Source: Bacillota bacterium | Lineage (GTDB): Bacteria > Bacillota_I > Bacilli_A > Izemoplasmatales > UBA1188 | Reading direction: 5' to 3' | NCBI GenBank assembly: GCA_023410715.1 | Contig: JAEYPN010000015.1 | Location: forward strand, 1-63,223 | DNA length: 63,223 bases | In this document: in pieces, positions 53,901 to 60,622 of the stretch | Layout: each line of letters begins with the position of its first letter | Numbering within the stretch: position 1 is the stretch's first letter | Notes under the pieces: generated by a model | What the model was told of the DNA's origin: nothing | The model's input: the letters and a program-made list of their open reading frames with translations, nothing else | The model's database searches: none | Program-made: the position numbers and the translations under genes

Positions 53901-55658
53901 CAACAAGATGCATTAGTTAAGTTAACTGCTGTTGTTACTATTGAAGGCGAAACTATGTCATTTGATTATAATGTTACAGTTCTTGCTTGGACAAAAGATA
54001 AAAAAGCCCTTAATGATGTTTATGATTTACTAGTAATTGATGAAATAATTACAGCTAATGTTGAATTAACAACTGTATTTAAAGTAATGGTTGTTAGTGA
54101 AGAAGTAGAGGTTATAGTTACTTGGGAATCATTAAATAGTGCAATTACAAATACAGGTATTGTCACTCGTCCAAAATACATTGATGGTGATGCTACAGGT
54201 AAATTAATAGCGACAATCACTGCTGGTGATGTTACTACTAAAAAAGAATTTGATATTACTGTTTTAAAACTTGAACCAACTGAAGCAGATCTAGTAGATC
54301 AAGCATTCATAGAATTTGAGGCTGTTAATAAAGTAATTGAAGATAAATTAGAATTACCATTAACATTCCCTAATGGTTCAAAATTTACAAATTTCTCGTT
54401 TGTAAGTGGCAATGAAAATAGCATTATTTCCATAACTATGGATGGGGACTTAATGAGTATTTTAGTTATAAATAGGCCTACTTATGAAGATGGAGATAAA
54501 GAAATCACTGTTTCTATTACAATTAGTAATGGTGCTGCTCAATATACAAAGGACATCACATTTAATGTGTTAAAAAATAAAGGTGATGGAACTAAAGAAA
54601 ATCCATATTTAATTGATTCAATTGAAGATTTAGAAAAAATTAAAGATTTAAATTATTATTTACTAAAGGCTGATATTGATTTATCATCTAAATATGGAGA
54701 AGGAAAAGCTTCTTGGACACCTATTTCAGGATTTAAAGGCGTATTTGATGGTGGAAATCATGTAATCTCTGGATTATATGTTAATGGTGGACAATATTCT
54801 GCATTCTTTAAATCATTAGGTGATGGAGCAGTTATTAAAAATGTTATATTTGAAAATGCAATAATTATTACTAATAATACATATTCAAGTGTTGTTTGTG
54901 GTAAAGTTGAACAAAATTCTAGTGTAACAATGGAAAATATTAATATACTTAATGCCTCATTTAACTGTACTGCTGGAGCTACAAATGGTCAAGGAAATTG
55001 CAATAGTGGATTATTAATTGGTATGGCTGATTTAAGAGGTGCAAAAGGAGAGTTAAAAGTAAATAACATTTATGTTGAAGGAACTTTCCTTGGTGGAGCA
55101 GGTTCTGGTATGGTTATAGGTCAAATTCAACAGACATCAGGCTCATTTATTTTTGAAAACGTATATGCAAAAGGTAGACTTGAAAGCAATAAACAATCTG
55201 CAGCATTCTTTGGAGTAGTCACTGCCAATAAGCAAGCTGTAGAAGGTGTTTATGGTAAGTTTATTAATTGCGTTAGCTTAGATGTAGTTGTAACTGGTCG
55301 TGTTCCTACTACAAACCTTACATCAGTTGGTGCATTTGGTGGTTCTGTTGCTAATAATGATTTTGCAATGCATAATATCGAATTCATAAACTGCTATGCC
55401 GGTGAATTATTATTTGAAGGATTTACATTTGATTGGCATGGTACATTCCTTGCAAGATTTACAACTGCTGGTATCATATATAATGGCGCATATGCTGCTA
55501 AAGAAGCTTTCCAAGCAAATAATAACTCAGAAACTAATGGTGCATATGCCGGTGTTGTTATTCCTGAGGAATTTAAAAATGATCCATTAAGCGCGGGATT
55601 CTCAACAGATTATTGGTATGTTACCGATGGTAAATTATTATTAAAAAAATTAATGTAG
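50955..55658 (+). CDS. Giant surface lipoprotein with Ig-like repeats and two GLUG-like beta-helix regions
   Basis: Lipoprotein of 1567 residues with lipobox ALCGC (Cys20) and a Thr/Ser/Lys linker to about 50. Copies of the atrophied bacterial Ig-like domain carry phrases such as VTWTSKDLN ... STGDVYRP, VTWTSNKPEYISDNGVVNKP and VEWLTNNEAVVSSNGIVTRP. They lie around 55-430 (three clear, one weak) and 840-1205 (four). Each block is followed by a GLUG/beta-helix-like region (about 431-830 and 1208-1567), both opening with KGxGTxENPYxIxSIED. The architecture is that of a stalked adhesin or polysaccharide-binding protein; the second beta-helix could be catalytic. It follows GH105 in the same direction and is ended by a terminator. 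Confidence 0.75.
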   Translation: MKKLKFSFIVLLFLFALCGCKATKPTSSKTTTSKTTVSQTTKSTNGSVTTTLNYDAILLAAKQDKKAVKITGVADTVNKDFQVVDSISYTYEGQTYTIALSWKSSNTNVISFDGLNATVTRPTDGDIVVVVTCTLSLNGHQIDKEFELNVYKAEKTTAEIIAEAKDELDNIIAELNPTNVTNSVTLPSIAGLALVTWTSKDLNTMSSTGDVYRPRYGEGDKQVVLLAKITSGADSQEFEYTFTIKELERPADSELPDLILSYIEFANTKGITENITLPTVGKFDSVINWVSSNEAVISSTGVVTQPKASMGSDLTVLLTANVKIGDYEATKKFIFTVPELEPVNNQEKAMVAFNKLKLNYTVVAKNELILPASSDYNSTISYESLSDRVIVDGTKLTFDKDYQDTPVYLNAKITIDNEEIIIKFGFILKADNKGNGTVENPYVIESIEDFLKIGKEWPLNGNYVLYDDLDFTGINYTPIGTKENKFTGSLNGYGHTLSNLTIKYDAPAEKNGQKAEESYLGLFGYTHGAQIENLIIRNFDIKGDTFVSAFVGFAESGIYRNIFIYDSNVEGTRNSDNNDAADTQVGALFGSATSAAYEEVELKERANLLIDGASLNNVIVKGAAHVGLVAGCFRNVYTWPSATDAQAIEIALNTYNAVMKNVYANGTVYGVRYSGAIIGSGTGWFENIVSDVKMMRHENPDSKGINSTGGFAGGLAYSNASQPTDHVTLKNVIIATDFTNIKENPTGRAGILCGIYNGDVKNLHLINTYQAQPVYNKNGSADNPTAFSAVETLEENLKSIIWVSSKMTTMDLIERWSMVEGELPKLVFDKNVGLETYAVEYLLNVPEEATENINLVKETFINGVVVTWTSNKPEYISDNGVVNKPAYFSGDALVTLTATYTTDGQTRNKEFTVLVKETLPTKEEKFETINREIKASLGSLEAVTKNLVLLTASETFNATVEWLTNNEAVVSSNGIVTRPEYGQQDALVKLTAVVTIEGETMSFDYNVTVLAWTKDKKALNDVYDLLVIDEIITANVELTTVFKVMVVSEEVEVIVTWESLNSAITNTGIVTRPKYIDGDATGKLIATITAGDVTTKKEFDITVLKLEPTEADLVDQAFIEFEAVNKVIEDKLELPLTFPNGSKFTNFSFVSGNENSIISITMDGDLMSILVINRPTYEDGDKEITVSITISNGAAQYTKDITFNVLKNKGDGTKENPYLIDSIEDLEKIKDLNYYLLKADIDLSSKYGEGKASWTPISGFKGVFDGGNHVISGLYVNGGQYSAFFKSLGDGAVIKNVIFENAIIITNNTYSSVVCGKVEQNSSVTMENINILNASFNCTAGATNGQGNCNSGLLIGMADLRGAKGELKVNNIYVEGTFLGGAGSGMVIGQIQQTSGSFIFENVYAKGRLESNKQSAAFFGVVTANKQAVEGVYGKFINCVSLDVVVTGRVPTTNLTSVGAFGGSVANNDFAMHNIEFINCYAGELLFEGFTFDWHGTFLARFTTAGIIYNGAYAAKEAFQANNNSETNGAYAGVVIPEEFKNDPLSAGFSTDYWYVTDGKLLLKKLM

Positions 55659-55773
55659 GTTACTGCTAATAATTAAGTAAAGAATATTAAAAAAGGATTT
55701 AAATTTATAAAAAGTACCCTAACTCAAGGATATGAATAGAAAAGTTTATTCTTTAATTTAATAATTTAAATAT

Positions 55774-55817
55774 AATAAAGCTGATTGTACCATTGTACTT
55801 TCAGCTTTATTTTTTTT
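55774..55817 (+). terminator. Intrinsic terminator after the giant lipoprotein gene
   Basis: AATAAAGCTGA (55774-55784) pairs perfectly with TCAGCTTTATT (55801-55811); an inner GTAC/GTAC stem is possible, and a run of T residues follows to 55817. It may also represent the end of the neighbouring insertion-sequence remnant. Confidence 0.8.
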
Positions 55818-56398
55818 ATTAAATAATGGTTTACCATCTTCAAAAAGATGTATTCTATACTTAACTGGAGCAATCTTGTTTAAATTTCATTGGTATCGCT
55901 AGTTGTTATAATAATCCATATAATTAACAATCTGATTTTTTAATTCATTAAAATAAAAACACTCTTTTAAATGTAACTTGTTTTTCATATCACCAAAAAC
56001 AATTCTTGAGGAGCGTTATCATAACAATTACCACGTCTAGACGTTGATTGTTTAATACTTAAAGCTTTCAATAATTTTTGATAATATAAAGCTGTATAGT
56101 AAAATCCCTGATCAAAATGTAGTGTACTATCTTCAAAGATTGGAACTTTCTCATCAATAATCAAATGATTAAAAACATTTAATACAAATTGTTCACTAAA
56201 AAATATAGATAATATATAAACTAGTATTTTTTTTGTCACTGAATCATTAATTGTTGATAGATATGTTAAATCTCTATTAGGACCGTAAAAGAGATAAGTA
56301 ATATTGTGAGAGAAAAAATTATTATCATAATTACAATAACAAAATCTTAATACTTTAGATATGTCATACATCCATTCATGTGTCTCATCAACTTATTT
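55818..56398 (-). pseudogene. IS3-family (IS150-like) transposase remnant
   Basis: The minus strand encodes the C-terminal half of an IS3-type integrase. First comes YGPNRDLTYLSTINDSVTKK, then LHFDQGFYYTALYYQKLLK with an Asp, and the hallmark QSTSRRGNCYDNAPQE. The frame then breaks by frameshift, but the next frame continues FFGDMKNKLHLKECFYFNEL, NQIVNYMDYYNN and, after a stop, NLNKIAPVKYRIHLF, exactly in the family order. The N-terminal half and clear terminal inverted repeats are missing. It is inactive and marks past insertion between two convergent transcription units. Confidence 0.85.
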
Positions 56399-56420
56399 CT
56401 TATTTGCATTATATAACAAT

Positions 56421-56475
56421 AAAAAAACCCTACAAAGTAGAATCTACATCTTTTTTATGTGTCTACTTTATAGGG
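56421..56475 (-). terminator. Terminator of the MORN-esterase/ROK operon
   Basis: On the minus strand the stem made by 56462-56475 and 56428-56441 (14 positions, one mismatch) is followed by seven T residues, the complement of 56421-56427. It lies 14 bp after the esterase stop codon. Confidence 0.82.
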
Positions 56476-56489
56476 CCTATTTTAAAATT

Positions 56490-57530
56490 CTAATGCTTTT
56501 TTATATAATCAAGTGAAAGTTCCTTAAAAATATCATATAGTTTTCTTGATGGATGTAAATGATCCGATACAAAATATTCACTTAATATTTCAAAATTAAT
56601 TTTTTCATTAGGATTAATAAAAGTATAGTCATCATGTAATAAGGTATATTCATATTCTCTTTTATTTAAAAGTTTTTCTTGTTCAATTTGGTCTTTTTTT
56701 AGTGGAGTATGACAGATACCAAAAATAATAAACTTAACATTTGGTAATTTTTCTTTTATCATTGATGTTAATTTTACCATATCATTAACAATTTCTTCAC
56801 AAGATAGTTTGGCATAAAAATCGTTTTGTCCAAAATTTAAGAAAATATATTTTGGATTATAAGGTATAACAAGCCTATCAATTAATGTAAACCAATTTCG
56901 ATATTTGGTTCCACCAATCCCAACATTTAACACTTCATAGCTAGCAAAATCATCATCAAATGTTTTTCCTAACTTATTTTTGTGTTCACGCCAAAATTCA
57001 AAATAAGAATCTCCCATGAATAAATATTTGTAATTGTTTTTATAAGGATAGTGCGCAATAATGCGATTAACTAATGCTTCAATACCTTTTTGTTGGTTTA
57101 TTTCCATATCTTTATTATAGCCTTCAATTAAATCATCATAATTAAAATCATCATACTTGTCAATACACTGATTATGTGTAAAGAACCCTTTAATAAAAGC
57201 TAAAGGATTACCATTTAAATCGTTAAAATAAAAAACACCTTTTCCATACTGCCACTCGTCTTTTGAATAATCAAAAAAACCAATGTATTTATTTATTTTT
57301 GAATCAACTGGCCCACCAACGTTTTCACCAATCATTCGTGAATTGCTAAAATCTAATACACCATATCCATTTTTATAGTAATCTATGCCATCATAGACCA
57401 TGTTTCCTTTATATAATGATCCATCTGCAAATTCAATTATTCCATCACCATAGACTATTCCATCTTTTTTGTAATTAATCTTTAAGAAAGCAGCAGATAT
57501 TACATTATTATTGACTACTATTTTTGACAC
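56490..57530 (-). CDS. SGNH hydrolase fused to N-terminal MORN-like repeats
   Basis: Predicted cytoplasmic protein of 346 residues. It starts with GTG, 11 nt after GGAG, inside the end of the ROK gene (13-bp overlap). The first 130 residues hold MORN-like beta-hairpins, for example YGDGIIEFADGSLYKGNM and a degenerate YKNGYGVLDFSN ... YGKGVFYFND series. The SGNH domain (about 160-346) has block I MGDSYFEFW, block II NVGIGGTKYRN, block III FGQNDFY and block V DHLHPS. MORN repeats usually bind lipids or proteins, so their presence in a carbohydrate esterase is unusual. It is probably an acetyl esterase regulated together with, or by, ROK. Confidence 0.78.
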   Translation of the reverse strand: MSKIVVNNNVISAAFLKINYKKDGIVYGDGIIEFADGSLYKGNMVYDGIDYYKNGYGVLDFSNSRMIGENVGGPVDSKINKYIGFFDYSKDEWQYGKGVFYFNDLNGNPLAFIKGFFTHNQCIDKYDDFNYDDLIEGYNKDMEINQQKGIEALVNRIIAHYPYKNNYKYLFMGDSYFEFWREHKNKLGKTFDDDFASYEVLNVGIGGTKYRNWFTLIDRLVIPYNPKYIFLNFGQNDFYAKLSCEEIVNDMVKLTSMIKEKLPNVKFIIFGICHTPLKKDQIEQEKLLNKREYEYTLLHDDYTFINPNEKINFEILSEYFVSDHLHPSRKLYDIFKELSLDYIKKH

Positions 57531-58696
57531 AATTTTAATTCTCCATTAAAGTATTTTTCTAAAATTACGTTACCAGCAGCTTTAGCTTCAATATCTTTTA
57601 CTTTAGATGCATAAATGTTAATAGATTGATTGTTTCTACAAAGCATTCTTGTACTTATATAGTTATCTAATTGATTAAAGAAAAGTGTTGGTCTGTAAGC
57701 AAAATGTCCACTAAAAACAATATTATTAATGTTTAATAAATTTTGAAAAGCGACTAAGCCAGAACCAAGATAAAGAACCATTCTATTAACTACTTTTACA
57801 GCTTGTGCTTTTTTTTCTGCGTCACTTGTGTATAGGGTATCAATAACTTCTTCCCAACTTGAAAAATCACCAATTCCTTCTTCTTTACACTCAGAAAGCA
57901 AACATATAATAGATGCGTATTTTTCTAGACAACCATGGTGACCACATTCACAAAGCCTACCATTAATATCAATGGAAATATGCCCTAATTCACAACCAAA
58001 TCCATTACCGACAAACATTTCTCCATCCATGACAATTGCGCTACCAATTCCACGTTCGCTCATAATTTCAATAAACGATTTATCCGCTAACTCGCTATTA
58101 AAAGTTTTTTCTAAGCAAGCATAACTATTGATATCCTTATTTAAATAGCATGGAATTTTGTATCTTTGTTCTAAATAGTTACAAATATCAAAATAGTGCC
58201 ACTTATTTAATCTTGTAGGATTTAAGATTAAACCTTTTTTAGAATCAACAGGTCCTGGTGATGTTACGCCAATCCCAATTATTTTTTTTCCATATTTTTT
58301 TAAAAATAACGTAATTAGTTGGTTGATTATTTCAAGTGATTCTTTAAGTGAATCAGTTTCATCATAAATAATTCGATCTTCATAAATTTTTGTAGACAAT
58401 CCTAAGACTGTAAGTCTTAATGAACCTCTTTGTATACTTACTCCAATTACATATGAAGCGCTTGGATTAATTGATAATAAAACTGAACGCTTCCCAATTT
58501 TTGGCTGATTAAATCCAGTTTCAACGACTAATCCATCCTCAACAAGGCTATCAACAATATAAGTAATAGAGGCTCTAGTTAGACCAGTTAATCTTGAAAT
58601 ATCTGCACGAGATAAACCGCCTTGTCTAATATAATTTAAAACAATAAATTTATTTTTATCTTTCATTCTTGAAGCGTTAAATGTTGCTTTTGTCAT
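57518..58696 (-). CDS. ROK-family transcriptional regulator (NagC/XylR type)
   Basis: Protein of 392 residues. A winged helix-turn-helix is at about 18-75 (GLSRADISRLTGLTRASITY). A ROK sugar-kinase-like domain follows, with GIGVTSPGPVD near 140, ERGIGSAIVMDGEMFVGNG near 210, HISIDINGRLCECGHHGCLE near 240-262 with the zinc-binding His and Cys residues, and a helical end. Family members repress sugar genes and release DNA on binding a sugar or sugar phosphate. Its ATG follows AGGGAGGG and a consensus promoter. It is divergent from the KdgK/KduI operon, and a repeated 15-bp inverted repeat in four promoter regions is its likely operator. Confidence 0.9.
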   Translation of the reverse strand: MTKATFNASRMKDKNKFIVLNYIRQGGLSRADISRLTGLTRASITYIVDSLVEDGLVVETGFNQPKIGKRSVLLSINPSASYVIGVSIQRGSLRLTVLGLSTKIYEDRIIYDETDSLKESLEIINQLITLFLKKYGKKIIGIGVTSPGPVDSKKGLILNPTRLNKWHYFDICNYLEQRYKIPCYLNKDINSYACLEKTFNSELADKSFIEIMSERGIGSAIVMDGEMFVGNGFGCELGHISIDINGRLCECGHHGCLEKYASIICLLSECKEEGIGDFSSWEEVIDTLYTSDAEKKAQAVKVVNRMVLYLGSGLVAFQNLLNINNIVFSGHFAYRPTLFFNQLDNYISTRMLCRNNQSINIYASKVKDIEAKAAGNVILEKYFNGELKLCQK

Positions 58697-58725
58697 CTTA
58701 TGCCCTCCCTTTTATCATTAATTAA

Positions 58726-58754
58726 ATAATACCATTTTTAGCCGTTAAAGTCAA
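58726..58754 (-). promoter_or_regulatory. Promoter of the ROK regulator operon
   Basis: On the minus strand TTGACT (58754-58749), a 17-bp spacer and TATTAT (58731-58726) form a good promoter 30 bp before the ROK start codon. Confidence 0.75.
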
Positions 58755-58833
58755 TTTATTATAAGCCAAAATTTAAATAAATATAGTCCAATTTAATAAG
58801 TTAAAACTTTTAATTAAAGACTTTAAATTAAAT

Positions 58834-58848
58834 GTTAAACAATTTAAC
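58834..58848. promoter_or_regulatory. Candidate ROK operator (site d)
   Basis: GTTAAA-CAA-TTTAAC is the most symmetric copy of the RTTAAMNNNTTTAAC repeat, a perfect 6-3-6 palindrome in outline, followed by AAAA. It sits between the divergent ROK and KdgK/KduI operons, 8 bp before the -35 box of the latter. Confidence 0.6.
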
Positions 58849-58856
58849 AAAATATA

Positions 58857-58884
58857 TTGAGATTTATATTTTTTATGCTAAAAT
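58857..58884 (+). promoter_or_regulatory. Promoter of the esterase-KdgK-KduI operon
   Basis: TTGAGA (58857-58862), a 16-bp spacer and TAAAAT (58879-58884) lie 24 bp before the proposed start of the SGNH esterase gene. Confidence 0.6.
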
Positions 58885-58907
58885 ATTAATAGAAGGTAGG
58901 TGTTATT

Positions 58908-59579
58908 ATTAAACTTATTTGCTTAGGAGATTCTTTAATGCATGAGAATGGTGATAAGACACATCCTCAGGTAGGATGGATTCAAGTTTTAAGAGAATTT
59001 ATGAAATCTGATCTTGAAATAATAAATCTTGGGAGAAATAAAATTTCGACAAGAACAGCAATTACTTTAGGAATTTTTGATCAAGCATTAGCGCTTATTG
59101 ATAAAGAAACATATGTCTTACTTGGCTATGGCCATAATGATTCCTTATTAGATAAAGAGGAAAGATATTGCACCCCAGAGGAATTTTTTAATAATTTAGA
59201 AAAAATGATTGAACATATTGAAGCTTTAGGCGGGAAGACAATATTATTAACTCCAACTTATAAGGTTAGGTTTGATGATAATGGGATATTGATCCCTAAT
59301 GTTTTAGGGGAATATCCAATAAAAATAAGAGAACTAGCTTTTAAAAAAAATTTAATGCTTGTTGATTTAACAAAGGAGCTCTATGAATTATATTCTTTAA
59401 ATGGAAAAGAAAAATCTCAGGAATATGTGATGACTTTTGACAAAGGGATTTATAAAAATTATATTAATGGTTCATCAGATGATACGCATTTGAGAAGAAA
59501 AGGAGCTGTTGAAGTAGTAAAAATATTTTTAAATGCTCTAAATAATAGCGATTGTGAATTAAAGAAATATATTAAATAG
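58908..59579 (+). CDS. SGNH/GDSL hydrolase with apparent ATT start codon
   Basis: Predicted cytoplasmic esterase of about 223 residues. The first ATG (58938) lies after the catalytic block I: codons from 58908 read IKLICLGDSLMHENGD, so the nucleophile Ser (58932-58934) would be lost from an ATG-initiated product. The only start-like codon at proper distance behind AAGGTAGG (58894-58900) is ATT at 58908 (or 58905); a TAG closes the frame at 58890. Remaining blocks are LGRNKIST (II), GYGHNDS (III) and SDDTHLRRKG (V, Asp and His). It is the first gene of the kinase/KduI operon and probably deacetylates imported oligosaccharides. Either ATT is used as start or the gene has lost its start codon. 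Confidence 0.75.
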   Translation: MKLICLGDSLMHENGDKTHPQVGWIQVLREFMKSDLEIINLGRNKISTRTAITLGIFDQALALIDKETYVLLGYGHNDSLLDKEERYCTPEEFFNNLEKMIEHIEALGGKTILLTPTYKVRFDDNGILIPNVLGEYPIKIRELAFKKNLMLVDLTKELYELYSLNGKEKSQEYVMTFDKGIYKNYINGSSDDTHLRRKGAVEVVKIFLNALNNSDCELKKYIK

Positions 59580-59596
59580 ATGAGGAGACTTAGATA

Positions 59597-60622
59597 ATGA
59601 TAAAGGTAGTTACTATGGGTGAAATTATGCTTAGACTATCAACAAAAGAATTTAATAGGTTTGACCAAGCAGATAGTTTTGATGTATGTTATGGTGGCGG
59701 CGAAGCAAATGTTGCAGTTTCTTTAGCAAATTATGGGAATAATAGTTTTTATGTTACGAAAATTCCAAATAATGAAATTGGTGATTCAGCAATTAATGCT
59801 TTAAGAAAATATGGCGTAAATACAAAATATATTGCACGTGGTGGGGAAAGAATAGGAATTTATTATTTGGAGTCGGGTTGTTCAATGCGACCTTCAAAGG
59901 TTATATACGACCGCGCTCATTCTTCAATTAGTGAAGCAGAAATTTATGATTTTGACTTTAATGCCATTTTTAAAGATGCCAAGTGGTTCCACTTTACCGG
60001 GATTACTCCCGCAATTTCTAATAAAGCTGCTGAACTAATAAAGGTTGCTTGTATCGAGGCTAAAAAACAAGGAGTTACTATTTCTTGTGACTTAAATTTT
60101 AGAAAGAAACTATGGACAAGCGAAAAAGCTATTTCGATTATGAGACCTTTAATGCAATATGTTGATGTCTGCATTGGAAACGAGGAAGACGCAAAACTTT
60201 GTCTTGGATTTGAACCAAAGGCGGATGTAGAAAAAGGAAATACAGACGCTAAAGGATATTTTGAAATATTCAAAGAAATGCAAGAAACTTTTAATTTTAA
60301 ATATGTAGTTTCTACTTTAAGAGAATCTTATAGTGCCTCACATAACGGTTGGAAAGCTTTAATTTATAATGGTAAAGATTTTTATGAGTCAAAACGTTAT
60401 GATATTTCTCCAATTGTTGATAGAGTTGGCGGTGGTGACTCATTTGCTGGTGGTCTTATTCATGGTTTAATCAAATATAATGGTAATCAGGAAAAGGCTT
60501 TAGATTTTGCTGTTGCAGCGAGTGCTTTAAAGCACACCATACCTGGAGATTTTAATCTAGTTAGCGAAAGAGAAGTATTAAATTTAGTCGAAGGTGATGG
60601 TTCAGGAAGGGTTCAACGATAA
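59597..60622 (+). CDS. kdgK: PfkB-family sugar kinase, 2-keto-3-deoxygluconate kinase-like
   Basis: Cytoplasmic kinase of 341 residues. The PfkB fold is clear: GEIMLRLSTKEFNRF at the start, GGGEANVAVSLANYG near 37, DLNFRKKLW near 168 and the ATP-site signature DRVGGGDSFAGGL near 275-287 with the catalytic Asp. The N-terminal pattern and DLNxRxKLW match KdgK-type kinases that phosphorylate 2-keto-3-deoxygluconate to KDPG. This fits its place one gene away from kduI and in a locus with GH105. It overlaps the next gene by one base. Confidence 0.83.
   Translation: MIKVVTMGEIMLRLSTKEFNRFDQADSFDVCYGGGEANVAVSLANYGNNSFYVTKIPNNEIGDSAINALRKYGVNTKYIARGGERIGIYYLESGCSMRPSKVIYDRAHSSISEAEIYDFDFNAIFKDAKWFHFTGITPAISNKAAELIKVACIEAKKQGVTISCDLNFRKKLWTSEKAISIMRPLMQYVDVCIGNEEDAKLCLGFEPKADVEKGNTDAKGYFEIFKEMQETFNFKYVVSTLRESYSASHNGWKALIYNGKDFYESKRYDISPIVDRVGGGDSFAGGLIHGLIKYNGNQEKALDFAVAASALKHTIPGDFNLVSEREVLNLVEGDGSGRVQR

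Noticed and set aside
55774..55817. Terminal inverted repeat of the IS3 remnant
   Set aside because: No matching partner was found upstream of the transposase remnant; the stem with T run works as a normal terminator.
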